Under the pieces are notes generated by a model that made no database searches, was not told the origin of the DNA, and saw only the letters and a program-made list of their open reading frames with translations. From positions 1 to 64,000 of the forward strand of contig NZ_JACJTQ010000011.1 in assembly GCF_014698735.1 (NCBI RefSeq): a stretch of DNA of 64,000 nt, given 5' to 3'. Numbering within the stretch: position 1 is the stretch's first letter; each line of letters starts with the position of its first letter. Below are positions 26,899 to 36,059 of this stretch, one piece after another. A program made the position numbers and the translations under genes. This DNA comes from Anabaena catenula FACHB-362 (GTDB taxonomy: Bacteria; Cyanobacteriota; Cyanobacteriia; Cyanobacteriales; Nostocaceae).

Positions 26899-28395
26899 TT
26901 ACCTCACAGAAAATGCTTCACTAAACCTGCGGGTAATTGGCTCAACAATAAACGTCAAAACCGACTTCTTCCTAGTCACAATTTCTGCATTTGCAGCCAT
27001 ACCCGGAGTAAATTCTACCTCTTGACCTCGGAGATTAATTGAGTGTTTGCTTAACTTAATTTGCGTTGGAAAAATTAATCCCAATTCTTTATCGACAATT
27101 GCATTGGGACTGATTTGCATAACTTCACCATCAACAACTCCAAATTCTTGAAAAGGGAAAGTTGCTAATTTCACCTTTGCTTTCATCCCCTGACGAATAA
27201 AACCAATATCTCGGTTAAGGACTTTTACTTCTAAAAGCATTTCTTCCCCTTCTGGGACAATTGATAATAATTCTTCACCAGATTGAACTGGTCCTTTAGT
27301 AGCTTTAATTTTGTAAATTGTCCCCGCTACAGGTGCTTTAATTGTTTCTCCGTCTTTTTGCTTTTTCGCTTGTTCTAATTGACCGGCAACATTGGTTAAT
27401 TCTTCTTTACGCTTGTTGATTTGGGTAAGAATTTCACTTTGGCGTTCGGATGTTAAACGTAAACCTTGATTACGTGCAGCTTGATAGGTCTGTTCAACTT
27501 GTTTAATTTCTTGAATTTGAGCAGATATATCTTTTTCTAAAGAGGTAACTTTGTCTTGTGCTTCTGTTAACCTATTTTGAGTATTAGTGACTTCATCTGA
27601 ACTTTTAATAATATCTGTATTGGCACGATTTAATCTTTCTTGCGCGTCTAGATAATCAACTCTAGGAACTGCACCAGGATTTAATAGAGTGCGGAGATTT
27701 TTTTCTCTTTGTTGAGCAATGCTTAAACTATTTTCAACTTTAACACGGATACTTTTGGCATTAACTAAGTTAGTTTGAGCATTAATAACACTGGTTTTGG
27801 CGTTTGCTAAATTTTCTTGTAACCGAGTCAAACGGACTTTGGCTTGATTAATAATTGAAAGTTGGCGTTGTGCTTCTGCTTCCGCTGCGGCTTGTTTGGC
27901 GTTGTAGTCTAACAAACGGGAATTTAATAATTCATCTTGCAATTTTGTCCCCCCAATCTTTCCCCCAGTACGTTCTGCTTCTAATCGTTGTAAATCTTCC
28001 TCAATTAATTTACTAGCTTTAGCCAGTCGGTTCACATCAGTTTGTTGTAAATTAGGATCACGTTCAATTAAAACTTGATCTTTGGTGACGCGATCGCCTT
28101 CTTTCACTTTCACTGCTAAAATAGAGCCATTACCTAAAGATGTCACCGGTCTGACTTGAGTGGAAGCAATTAATTCTCCTGGTGCTGTCGCTACTTCATC
28201 AATTTCTGAAAAATGCGCCCAGGAAATTGCCCCAAATATAACAATGCTAATTGTTCCCGCTAATAATCTTGTATAAAGTGGAGGTAATTCCTGTACAGCT
28301 TTACCCAATTCATAAGATAATTGTTCTTCTGGTTTTGCAAATCTCTCTTTTGTTTGACGTGCTTGAACAGCATTTGCAGCTAGAGAAAATTTCAT
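26899..28395 (-). CDS. HlyD-family membrane fusion (periplasmic adaptor) protein
   Basis: A 498-aa adaptor of type I secretion or ABC exporters. One transmembrane helix lies at about residues 44-61 after a cytoplasmic N-terminus. A biotinyl-lipoyl half-motif (GSILAVKVKEGDRVTKDQVLIERD) follows, then a long alpha-helical hairpin with heptads (about 125-345), then the second lipoyl half (IKAPVAGTIYKI) and a beta-barrel domain. It would bridge an inner-membrane ABC transporter and an outer-membrane TolC-like channel. No transporter gene is adjacent, so partner and cargo are unknown. Confidence 0.9.
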   Translation of the reverse strand: MKFSLAANAVQARQTKERFAKPEEQLSYELGKAVQELPPLYTRLLAGTISIVIFGAISWAHFSEIDEVATAPGELIASTQVRPVTSLGNGSILAVKVKEGDRVTKDQVLIERDPNLQQTDVNRLAKASKLIEEDLQRLEAERTGGKIGGTKLQDELLNSRLLDYNAKQAAAEAEAQRQLSIINQAKVRLTRLQENLANAKTSVINAQTNLVNAKSIRVKVENSLSIAQQREKNLRTLLNPGAVPRVDYLDAQERLNRANTDIIKSSDEVTNTQNRLTEAQDKVTSLEKDISAQIQEIKQVEQTYQAARNQGLRLTSERQSEILTQINKRKEELTNVAGQLEQAKKQKDGETIKAPVAGTIYKIKATKGPVQSGEELLSIVPEGEEMLLEVKVLNRDIGFIRQGMKAKVKLATFPFQEFGVVDGEVMQISPNAIVDKELGLIFPTQIKLSKHSINLRGQEVEFTPGMAANAEIVTRKKSVLTFIVEPITRRFSEAFSVR

Positions 28396-28399
28396 AATT

Positions 28400-28474
28400 T
28401 TTGTCCTTTGTTATCAGTCATTAGTGATTAGTCATTTGTTTAATTGCTAATGACCAATGACTAATGACTATTTT
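28400..28474. repeat. Short tandem repeats (tagtcatt/aatgacta type)
   Basis: Between the SDR and HlyD genes: cagtcattagtgattagtcattt, then taatgaccaatgactaatgacta. These degenerate 7-10 bp words, partly inverted, are of the same type as those at 56390-56420, 57680-57722 and 57838-57903. Confidence 0.55.
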
Positions 28475-29350
28475 CTAAATTTCTAAATAACGGCGCAAAA
28501 AGTTTTCTAATGTTTCCAATCGAAAGTTAAATATCCTTTCTAAATTGGCGGTTTCTTCTAATGTACAGAAAAATTCATTAGCTAATAAAGTGCGAAAAGT
28601 TCCTAAACTTGTTTGTGCTGAGGAGTTAAATAAACCTAATGCACTCCGGAAGCTATCAACAGCAAACAGAGGAACGTTTATGACTATCGGTTCTTTGTTA
28701 AAGATGCGACTAAAAATTCTGGGAATATCCTCTCGCAATAAAATTTCCGCACCTCCTACAGGTAAAATTTGGTTACAAGCATCTGCAACGGTCAAAGAAT
28801 CTACAACTATCCTGGCTAAATCATCGGTGCTAACAATAGATGTGCGGTTTTTAGGATCACCGATAAGTAGATACAAACCCGTTTCTCGAAACCATTCCGC
28901 CAGTGGTAGCAAGTTTGATGCTAATCCAGCAGGGCGTAAAATAGTGTAATCTAAGCCACTACTTTGCAGATATCTCTCTACGGCTCGTTTGGCTTTGAAC
29001 ACGGGAGCATCTTCATATCCTCTGTCAGCACCTAAAACGGATATAAAGACAAAATGTTCAACACCCTGGACTTTAGCCTGATCAATGAGTTCAATATTAG
29101 CGCGATAATCTAAAGATAGAGCATCATTCCCGGAACCATGAGCGCTGATAATATATTTTGCTCCTCGACAAGCTTTCTCAATGTCCTGTTGTCGTCGCAA
29201 ATCACCAATGAAGATGTCAGAACCCCGGTGTTCTAACTCGCTGTAATGGGAAGTCAAGCGGACAAACGAACGCACAGGCTGCTGTTGTTGGCGTAAGAGT
29301 CGCACGACGCGGCGACCAATTCCGACGGTTGCTCCAGTGACTAGAATCAT
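28475..29350 (-). CDS. Atypical SDR (NmrA/Ycf39-like) NAD(P)-binding protein
   Basis: A 291-aa extended/atypical short-chain dehydrogenase. The nucleotide motif VTGATVGIGRRV is at residues 4-15; GDLRRQQDIEKACRGAKYIIS and the VQGVEHFVFISVLGAD strand fit NmrA-like proteins such as Ycf39, and 'SGLDYTILRPAGL' replaces the YxxxK catalytic motif, as is usual for this subgroup. Relatives act as assembly factors or redox sensors more often than as enzymes. It is 79 bp ahead of the HlyD gene on the same strand. Confidence 0.85.
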   Translation of the reverse strand: MILVTGATVGIGRRVVRLLRQQQQPVRSFVRLTSHYSELEHRGSDIFIGDLRRQQDIEKACRGAKYIISAHGSGNDALSLDYRANIELIDQAKVQGVEHFVFISVLGADRGYEDAPVFKAKRAVERYLQSSGLDYTILRPAGLASNLLPLAEWFRETGLYLLIGDPKNRTSIVSTDDLARIVVDSLTVADACNQILPVGGAEILLREDIPRIFSRIFNKEPIVINVPLFAVDSFRSALGLFNSSAQTSLGTFRTLLANEFFCTLEETANLERIFNFRLETLENFLRRYLEI

Positions 29351-29489
29351 AGCTTTTGGATTTGAGTATGGGCTATTCCTCTAGTTAAGTTTAATCACTA
29401 TTTTGTCAGAATCAGGATTTCCAGGATTTAAGGATTAACAGGATGAAGATGAGGATCTAGAATGAAAACGTTGGGGTTAAACAAAACTG

Positions 29490-29993
29490 ATGCAGATACC
29501 AGAAACAAACCCAAAGATCACAATACCTATATCTAGTCTTTACACAAATGACTTTTATGCTTGGACACAAGAACAAGTTTCTTTACTCCGTAACCATCAA
29601 TGGAGTCAAATTGACTTGCAAAATTTGATTGAGGAAGTTGAATCTTTGGGAAAACAGCAACGCCAAGAACTGCAAAATCGGTTAAGCATTTTAATGGGAC
29701 ATTTACTAAAATGGCAATTTCAACCACAACACCGCAGTCGTAATTGGTTAGCAACCCTTCGCATTCAACGCTTAGATACTATTGAATTACTGGAAGAAAA
29801 TCCTAGCTTGAAATCCTATTTGGAAGAGGCGCTTGGTAAAGCTTATTTGAAAGGTGTGGAATTAGCTGTTAGGGAAACAGATTTACCTAGTCGCACTTTT
29901 CCTTCTGATTGTCCTTATAGTTCGATAGAAATATTAGATGATTGCTTTTATCCTGGTGAAGCCAGCGAGTTAGTCAGTGAGTGGGAATCGTAA
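29490..29993 (+). CDS. DUF29 domain protein
   Basis: A 167-aa protein of the DUF29 family, which is abundant in cyanobacteria and has no settled function. Diagnostic are DFYAWTQEQVSLLRN, IDLQNLIEEVESLGKQQRQEL, the GHLLKWQFQPQHRSRNWLATLRIQR block and the late SDCPYSSIEILDDCFYPG. The protein is predicted all-alpha and soluble. It is divergent from the SDR gene, with 139 bp between them. Confidence 0.85.
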   Translation: MQIPETNPKITIPISSLYTNDFYAWTQEQVSLLRNHQWSQIDLQNLIEEVESLGKQQRQELQNRLSILMGHLLKWQFQPQHRSRNWLATLRIQRLDTIELLEENPSLKSYLEEALGKAYLKGVELAVRETDLPSRTFPSDCPYSSIEILDDCFYPGEASELVSEWES

Positions 29994-29999
29994 TAAGTT

Positions 30000-30176
30000 C
30001 TACATTTTGGGTCGAGGTTGCGGTTGTGCATTAGTTAACCTTTGCATTGTATACGGATCACATCGCTCAAACAATGAATTGAACCATTCAATAGCTTCTA
30101 ACCCAGCGAAATTTTTTACAGGTAGCCCAAGTACATAGGTTTCATCATCGTAAATAATCCCGAATGTTTTAGCTAC
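30000..30176 (-). pseudogene. Remnant of a small conserved-looking ORF
   Basis: In one minus-strand frame 58 codons read without a stop: VAKTFGIIYDDETYVLGLP, then KNFAGLEAIEWFNSLFERCD and a Pro/Gln tail ending PRPKM. A TAA lies directly upstream of the first codon and no ATG precedes the conserved-looking part. The composition is protein-like, so it is probably the 3' end of a lost gene. Family not recognised. Confidence 0.35.
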
Positions 30177-30200
30177 TTAATGTAAATCGATGTTCCTTAA

Positions 30201-30347
30201 AGCCAGGGAATAAATTCCCTGTCTAAAAGCTAAAGTCGGTTAAAACCGACTATTTTGGCATCAATAGGATAATTTTTGATTTTGAGTTAACCAGAGTGCG
30301 TTTTAACGCACTTTAGCTTTTAGACCGGAACTTGAGTTCCGGACGGG
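30201..30347. repeat. Nested hairpin repeat element
   Basis: Several perfect inverted repeats are stacked: agggaataaattccct, gtcggttaaaaccgac, agtgcgttttaacgcact and ccggaacttgagttccgg. The outer words gtctaaaagctaaagt and actttagcttttagac are themselves inverted copies, enclosing the middle pair. The result is a multi-stem palindrome between the remnant ORF and xth. It could be a non-autonomous mobile repeat or a structured transcript. Confidence 0.7.
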
Positions 30348-30353
30348 TTTGTT

Positions 30354-31136
30354 CTAAAACTCCACAATCACTGGTGTATGATCGCTAGGCTGTTCTAATT
30401 TCCTTGGTGCAACATCAATAATGCAACTTTGAGCGCGATCGCACAAAACCGATGTGAGATAATGATGATCAATCCGCCAGCCTAAATTACGCTTGAAAGC
30501 AGCAGTACGATAATCCCACCAACTATAATGTCCTTTTTCGCTGTTAAACTTCCGAAAAGCATCCGCAAAACCCAGAGAAAGAATATCTCGTAAAGCTTGG
30601 CGTTCTGGTTCAGATGCCATAATGTGATTTTCTATCTTTACTTTGTCGTGAATATCTATATCTTCCAAAGCGATATTAAAATCACCACACATAGAAATAG
30701 CAGGATTTGACAACAACAACACCTGCAAATATTCCCGCAGGATTTTTAACCAACCCAGCTTGTATTCATATTTATCACTTCCCACAGATGAACCGTTGGG
30801 AACATAAAGATTGATAATGCGAACTCCATCAATCACGCCGGTTATCACCCGCTTTTGCTCCTCCCATTCTGGTTCTATCTCTGGTAGAATTGCTGTGAAA
30901 CCCATACTCACATCTTCTAAAGGTTGACGGCTAATGATAGCAACGCCGTTATAAGATTTCTGCCCGTAAATATAAGGGTAATAGCCTATTTTTTCAAAAG
31001 CTAAAATCGGAAAGTCTTTATCTATAACTTTCGTTTCTTGCAAACATAAGACATCAACAGGATTTTGATTTAACCAATCAATCACCTGTTCTAAGCGTAT
31101 ACGAATCGAATTCACATTCCAAGTAGCGATTTTCAT
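30354..31136 (-). CDS. xth: Exodeoxyribonuclease III
   Basis: A 260-aa Mg-dependent AP endonuclease/3'-5' exonuclease of the ExoIII/APE1 family for base-excision repair. It begins MKIATWNVNSIR, with the metal-site Glu in CLQETK, then YNGVAIISR, LYVPNG, GDFNIAL, and near the C-terminus RIDHHYLTS and PSDHTPVIVEF carrying the catalytic Asp-His. Length is normal for the bacterial enzyme. Start ATG at the exact first strand. Confidence 0.96.
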   Translation of the reverse strand: MKIATWNVNSIRIRLEQVIDWLNQNPVDVLCLQETKVIDKDFPILAFEKIGYYPYIYGQKSYNGVAIISRQPLEDVSMGFTAILPEIEPEWEEQKRVITGVIDGVRIINLYVPNGSSVGSDKYEYKLGWLKILREYLQVLLLSNPAISMCGDFNIALEDIDIHDKVKIENHIMASEPERQALRDILSLGFADAFRKFNSEKGHYSWWDYRTAAFKRNLGWRIDHHYLTSVLCDRAQSCIIDVAPRKLEQPSDHTPVIVEF

Positions 31137-32028
31137 TAGTTACCAGTGTGACAATTAAGTAAGTGGGTTTGAATATTTATGTTTGGGATCAGGTAGGCGA
31201 AAGTAGAGAAGAGGATTTAACGCTCATTCATCTTTCTTTACATAGTGAGGTTTAATTGTGTCGAGCTACTAAGATTAAGAATTATAAAAAATGTAAATTC
31301 CTTGTAACCAAAAACCCTTGATAATTGTTACACTCCGTTTCTTTATCCGTCAAAAACAGGCGATAAATAATTGCTTTAATTTGTAATTTAGTATGCCCAG
31401 CTACAAAATCGCTAAATTTGTCAGCTAGACTACATTATATTTTAATTGATTATGATCCCCAAGGTAGATGAAAATCCGAAATACTCGGTTATAGTTTAAG
31501 AGTGCTGTTGGTTTTTAGCTATTACTTAATAACTGCAATAATTAGCATTTTTATGATCCTTTTTATTAGAGGATGTTTGAAAAAGTCATCAAGTTTAGCA
31601 AAAAAAACTCTCCATAGACCTGTTCGCGTAGCACTCAGCGGCTTCCCGCTGTCTTTCCTCTCCCCCACAAGCCGAGAAGCTTTGAGATTACTATTTTCTG
31701 TTCTCTTTTCCTTGCCGGAAAGGGGTTAGGGGCTAAGTCTTCAGGGTTTTGATGTTAATAAGGATACTCTTAAAACATCTTTTTAGAAAAGAGATTATAT
31801 GTCATTTACAGCAGATTGCAGGTTGGAGGAGGTACAAAATTTTTACCAAAAATCATGTATCAATGGGGTTTTACTCCTGACTTCTGATAGCGTAGCGTGG
31901 CGTAAGCCATATTCTGCTGTACATTGCTCTCGCCGAGTAGTTGATGCTGGAAGCAACTGATTCATTGGGGTTTAATCAAAATTTTTTTGCCTGATTTCGA
32001 CAATAATTTTTTTGAAGAGGAAATTGGT
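31137..32028. other. Long intergenic region with repeat fragments
   Basis: Nearly 900 bp without a convincing gene. An open frame at 31502-31729 runs through repeat-like text (cgcgtagcactcagcggcttcccgc; ccggaaaggggttagggg) and is not judged coding. The segment tttttattagaggatgtttgaaaaa (31560-31584) recurs at 45781. Near 31890 'gcgtagcgtggcgtaagcca' is a dispersed Nostoc-type palindrome. Overall this looks like decayed mobile-element DNA. Confidence 0.5.
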
Positions 32029-32226
32029 ATGAATAAGAGAGCTAATATCTGCCCCTGCTGCGGTGGTTCCATTTTGCGTCATGTTCGTTCTGGCGAACTA
32101 TATTGGTTTTGCCTATCATGCCGACAAGAAGTTCCACTGTTAAGCATTAATCGTTTGTCTAATTCAGAAACCCGTAATACAACCGGAGTGCTTACCCAGC
32201 AGACTGTTGACCTAGCATCGTCCTGA
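32029..32226 (+). CDS. Small zinc-ribbon protein
   Basis: A 65-aa protein with two CxxC knuckles: CPCC near residues 8-11 and CLSC near 28-31, with 'SGELYWFC' between them. The pattern ICPCCGG-x-RHVR-x-ELYWFCxxCRQEVP is seen in many small uncharacterised cyanobacterial proteins. It is probably a zinc-binding, perhaps nucleic-acid-linked, protein. The ATG at 32029 is preceded by a gagg; an upstream in-frame TTG at 31987 would add 14 acidic residues. Confidence 0.65.
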   Translation: MNKRANICPCCGGSILRHVRSGELYWFCLSCRQEVPLLSINRLSNSETRNTTGVLTQQTVDLASS

Positions 32227-32495
32227 ATTTATAGCAGGAGTCAGGAGTCAGGAGTCAGGAGTAAAACTGTCTTGCTGTCTAGGTTTCAATTTTGATTCTG
32301 TACCTCCTTGATCTGCAATCTGCTATATTTACCGGTCAAAACACAATCAGCCGAGATTTAGCGCAAGTGTCATGTAGGTGATGCTGGCGCTATGCTTTGA
32401 GCAATCCAAAAAAGTTTGTTACCAAGATAGCTGATAACCTCATCCGTATCTCGTTATGATAGAAAAGTAGATAAAACTTAAAAAATATTTATCAA
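32227..32495. repeat. ggagtca tandem repeat and spacer
   Basis: caggagtcaggagtcaggagtcaggagt (about 32235-32262) is a 7-bp tandem repeat, the inverse of that at 9309-9330. The rest of the spacer is unremarkable and leads to the folate transporter. Confidence 0.6.
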
Positions 32496-33860
32496 ATGCT
32501 GATTGACTCCTCTGGCTTGTCAAAAGTCAAAGACTCAGTAACCAAATCCATTCTCTTCGGTAACGAACCTAAGCCGGAGTTAATTGCCATTCTTGCAGTC
32601 TACTTTGTTCAAGGCATCTTAGGGTTAGCGCGTCTAGCCGTCAGTTTCTTCCTCAAAGATGAATTGCATCTGAGTCCAGTTGAGGTATCAGCGCTGTTGG
32701 GAATAGTCGCCCTACCGTGGATGATTAAGCCCGTATTTGGCTTTATTTCCGATGGGTTGCCCATCTTTGGCTACCGCCGCCGTCCGTATTTGGTGTCATC
32801 AGGAATATTGGGCACTGCGGCTTGGGTGAGTTTGAGTACTGTAGTTCATACTAGCTTAGGGGCAACAATAGCGATCGCTCTGAGTTCCCTTTCTGCCGCC
32901 TTCAGTGATGTCATAGTTGACTCCCTCATTGTCGAACGAGCTAGACTAGAAACCCAAGCTAAAGCCGGTTCTCTCCAATCCCTGTGCTGGGGTGCTACTG
33001 CCCTTGGGGGTTTAATAACAGCCTACTTTAGTGGCTTACTGTTAGAACACTTCACTACCCGCACCGTATTTTTATTTACCGCTGGATTCCCCCTCATTAT
33101 TTCAGCGGCAGCGTGGTTAATTGCAGAAACACCAATCAGCAAAGTTGAGTCAGAAAATCATCACACCAACTTTCTCAACGTCAAAAATCAAATCATTCAA
33201 GTGCGCCAAGCCTTTACCCAAAAAGGAATTTGGCTACCCACAGCATTTATATTTCTTTGGCAATCTACACCCAGTGGAGACTCAGCTTTTTTCTTCTTCT
33301 TCACCAATGAACTGCACTTTAAACCAGAATTTTTAGGCAGAGTTAATCTCGTTACAAGTTTAGCCTCATTAATTGGCATTTGGATCTTTCAACGTTTTCT
33401 TAAAAGTGTTCCCTTTCGTGTAATTTGTGGTTGGAGTATCCTCATTTCCGCAATATTAAGAATGACAATGCTCCTGTTAGTAACTCACACAAATAGAACA
33501 TTAGGAATAGATGACAAATGGTTCAGTTTAGGTGATAGCTTAATTCTCGCAGTCATGGGACAAATTGCATTTATGCCCGTGATGGTTTTAGCCGCTAGAA
33601 TCTGTCCCTTGGGAATCGAAGCCACATTATTTGCACTCTTAATGTCCATCTTTAATTTAGGAGGCGCTATTTCCAAAGAGCTTGGAGCATTATCTATGCA
33701 ATGCTTAGGAATCACTGATACTAACTTTGATGCCCTATGGTTGTTAGTAATAATTACTAATCTCAGTGCTTTGTTACCTCTTCCATTCCTCAACTGGCTA
33801 CCCGTTGAACAAGAGGAATCTGAAATGGCAACATTGCCAGCAACTTCAGTTAATAATTGA
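32496..33860 (+). CDS. Folate/biopterin transporter (FBT/BT1 family)
   Basis: A 454-aa MFS-like membrane protein with about 12 transmembrane helices. FBT family signatures include VYFVQGILGLARLAVSFFLKDELHLSP, the ALPWMIKPVFGFISDGLPIFGYRRRPYL loop, SDVIVDSLIVERAR and the LQSLCWGATALGGLI stretch. The cyanobacterial homologue transports folates in the related Synechocystis/Arabidopsis group. The ATG start is preceded by an AT-rich leader. The next gene begins 45 bp downstream, so the two may be cotranscribed. Confidence 0.9.
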   Translation: MLIDSSGLSKVKDSVTKSILFGNEPKPELIAILAVYFVQGILGLARLAVSFFLKDELHLSPVEVSALLGIVALPWMIKPVFGFISDGLPIFGYRRRPYLVSSGILGTAAWVSLSTVVHTSLGATIAIALSSLSAAFSDVIVDSLIVERARLETQAKAGSLQSLCWGATALGGLITAYFSGLLLEHFTTRTVFLFTAGFPLIISAAAWLIAETPISKVESENHHTNFLNVKNQIIQVRQAFTQKGIWLPTAFIFLWQSTPSGDSAFFFFFTNELHFKPEFLGRVNLVTSLASLIGIWIFQRFLKSVPFRVICGWSILISAILRMTMLLLVTHTNRTLGIDDKWFSLGDSLILAVMGQIAFMPVMVLAARICPLGIEATLFALLMSIFNLGGAISKELGALSMQCLGITDTNFDALWLLVIITNLSALLPLPFLNWLPVEQEESEMATLPATSVNN

Positions 33861-33905
33861 TGTCCACGCAAACAAGCTTTATTGCATCTATCAAATCAAA
33901 AACAT

Positions 33906-35417
33906 ATGCAGACATTACCAACTCAAGAAACTCAACCTTTACCAAAATCCTATACTCGTGAAGATTGGCAAGGAGGATATGAATCTCTCACCGAAGAACT
34001 TGATTATTGGATTGAGGATATAGAAGGAGAAATTCCTCCAGAATTACAAGGAACATTATTTAGAAATGGACCAGGTTTATTAGACATTAACGGACAACGC
34101 CTACATCATCCTTTTGATGGTGATGGCATGATTAGCCGGATTACTTTTACTAATGGCCGCGCCCATTTTCGCAACCGGTTTGTTCAAACTACTGGCTATT
34201 TAGAAGAAAAGAAAGCAGGTAAAATCCTTTATCGTGGTGTTTTTGGTACACAAAAATCCGGAGGTTGGTTAGCTAATATCTTCGATTTTAAAATTAAACA
34301 TATTGCCAATACTAATGTTCTTTACTGGGGTGATAAACTTTTAGCGTTGTGGGAAGCAGCAGAACCTTATCGACTTAATCCCCAAACTTTAGAAACATTA
34401 GGAAACGAATATTTTAATGGGGTTTTATCTACAGGTGAAGCCTTTAGCGCTCATCCTCGAATTGACCCCAGTTGCACCCAAGATAACGGCGCACCTTGCT
34501 TAGTCAATTTTGCTATCAAGCCAGGATTAACTACGACAATCACCATTTTTGAATTAAACCCAGACGGTAAAATCATCAGAAAAAAAACTTATAGTGTTCC
34601 GGGTTTCTGCTTCATTCATGATTTTGTCATTACTCCTAATTACTGCATCTTTTTTCAAAATCCTGTTAATTTCAATCCCATACCTTTTGCTTTAGGAATA
34701 TCAAGTGCAGGACAATGTATTAAGTTACTAAAAAATAAACCAACTCGGATTATAGTTATTCCCCGTACCCCGGAAGCAGAAGCAAAAGGTGTAAAAATCC
34801 TCGAAACTCAAGCTGGTTTTATTTTCCACCATGTCAATGCTTTTGAAGTGGAAAATAAAATTATCATTGATTCCATCTGTTACGAATCTTTAACAGAAGT
34901 TGAACCTGAAAGCGATTATCGGCAAACAGATTTTGATGCTAATTCACCGGGAAAACTTTGGCGTTTTCATCTCAACCTACAAGACAATAAAGTAGAACCT
35001 CAGTTAATAGATAGCCGTTGTTGTGAGTTTCCCACTATCCACCCAAATAATGTCGGCAGACAATATCGTTATTTATACTGTGGTGCGGCTCATGCAGAAA
35101 CTGGAAATGCACCTTTACAAGGGATTTTAAAGCTTGATTTAGAGTCACAACAACAACAAATGTGGAGTTTTGCACCTCGCGGTTTTGTAGGTGAACCGAT
35201 TTTTGTACCTCGTCCAAATGCTCAACAAGAAGATGATGGTTGGGTAATAGCTTTAGTTTATGATGCAGAATATCATCGTTCAGATGTGGTGATTTTAGAT
35301 GCTCAAGATTTTCAAAAAGGTGTAATTGCAAAACTACACCTTAAACACCATATTCCCTATGGATTGCATGGAAGTTTTACAAATCAAATTTTTCTTTTAG
35401 AAAACGCCAAAAAATAA
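33906..35417 (+). CDS. Carotenoid oxygenase (apocarotenoid-15,15'-oxygenase-like)
   Basis: A 503-aa non-haem iron dioxygenase of the RPE65/CCD family, cleaving carotenoid or apocarotenoid double bonds, probably to retinal-type products. The four iron-binding His lie at about residues 183 (FSAHPR), 238 (CFIHDF), 307-308 (IFHHVNAF) and 488 (YGLHGSF). The opening 'IPPELQGTLFRNGPGL' and 'HPFDGDGMI' are family hallmarks. ATG (MQTLPT) was chosen; the frame is open 8 codons upstream to a TTG. There is no signal peptide. It follows the folate transporter on the same strand. Confidence 0.92.
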   Translation: MQTLPTQETQPLPKSYTREDWQGGYESLTEELDYWIEDIEGEIPPELQGTLFRNGPGLLDINGQRLHHPFDGDGMISRITFTNGRAHFRNRFVQTTGYLEEKKAGKILYRGVFGTQKSGGWLANIFDFKIKHIANTNVLYWGDKLLALWEAAEPYRLNPQTLETLGNEYFNGVLSTGEAFSAHPRIDPSCTQDNGAPCLVNFAIKPGLTTTITIFELNPDGKIIRKKTYSVPGFCFIHDFVITPNYCIFFQNPVNFNPIPFALGISSAGQCIKLLKNKPTRIIVIPRTPEAEAKGVKILETQAGFIFHHVNAFEVENKIIIDSICYESLTEVEPESDYRQTDFDANSPGKLWRFHLNLQDNKVEPQLIDSRCCEFPTIHPNNVGRQYRYLYCGAAHAETGNAPLQGILKLDLESQQQQMWSFAPRGFVGEPIFVPRPNAQQEDDGWVIALVYDAEYHRSDVVILDAQDFQKGVIAKLHLKHHIPYGLHGSFTNQIFLLENAKK

Positions 35418-35798
35418 ATTACCCAAATTCACAGAATCAAAACGACTTTTTCCCCTGCTCCCTGCCCTAAAAGCAACGTACGCATATTTCATTTCTGGAG
35501 ATGTCTATGGGTATGTTGTTGGGAAATCTGCGAAATTAATCCCCTGCTCGATACCCTGAATACAATGGTGGAAAACTCTCTGCTCATTTTTGAAAGTGTG
35601 GTAGATGCGATCGCAAAGCGTCACTAAACCCCTTTAATATCATGTCCAGTTGAATACTTATCATTAAGGCAGCAGGGGGGCAAGGGGAAAGAGAATTTTT
35701 GAATTTCTGCACAAACATCTGCACAAACAATTTATATCGCAAGTGATTAGGCAGACATGATATAACTACTTTCAGCCCCGATTTAAAAGACATTAAAG

Positions 35799-35829
35799 CC
35801 TAAAAACCCAAAAAGTTTTTAGGTTTTAT
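35799..35829 (+). terminator. Rho-independent terminator-like hairpin
   Basis: CCTAAAAAC and GTTTTTAGG form a 9-bp stem with a 7-nt loop (ccaaaaa), followed by TTTTAT. It lies 380 bp downstream of the carotenoid oxygenase stop, so it could close that transcript. The stem is AT-rich, which weakens the call. Confidence 0.45.
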
Positions 35830-35865
35830 AGCAATCGCCAAGGTAGTTAGAACATCAACTGATTA

Positions 35866-35979
35866 CGGCGTTGCTGATTGGAAGTATAAATCCGGGTATT
35901 GAGACGCAAAATTTAAAGCTTATACAAGTATTTGGAAATCATCAAAAATCATTTTCATACATGGATTCCGCAACGCCAA
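35866..35979. mobile_element. MITE-like inverted repeat (GGCGTTGC ends)
   Basis: The left end ggcgttgctgattggaagtat matches the inverse of the right end (atacatggattccgcaacgcc) over about 21 bp with few mismatches. The interior is about 70 bp with no coding potential. It is a probable non-autonomous transposon end pair. Confidence 0.5.
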
Positions 35980-36023
35980 TTTTTGCATCTCCATAACTAA
36001 AGTTAGTTGCTCTGTAACCTTTA

Positions 36024-36058
36024 ATTACGAATTACGAATTACGAATTACGAATTAGTA
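36024..36058. repeat. attacgaatt tandem repeat
   Basis: Four tandem copies of the 8-bp word acgaatta/attacgaa directly downstream of the truncated EamA gene. This is a typical short tandemly repeated repetitive sequence of heterocystous cyanobacteria. Confidence 0.75.
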
Positions 36059-36059
36059 A

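Larger units (their letters stand above)
35418..36059. other. Intergenic region with terminator, MITE-like repeat and tandem repeat
   Basis: A 642-bp non-coding stretch. Items recognised within it are listed separately: a terminator-like hairpin at 35799-35829, an inverted-repeat element at 35866-35979 and the tandem repeat at 36024-36058. A Gly-rich G-run (ggcagcaggggggcaaggggaaag, 35670-35693) is also repeat-like. No gene. Confidence 0.5.

Noticed and set aside
31502-31729. 75-aa open frame with a hydrophobic start
   Set aside because: It runs through repeat-like DNA, has no Shine-Dalgarno, and its second half translates palindromic repeat text; not credible as a gene.
36024-36058. Tandem attacgaatt units as a possible CRISPR
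   Set aside because: Units are contiguous with no spacers; it is a short tandem repeat. No CRISPR array or cas gene was seen anywhere in the window.
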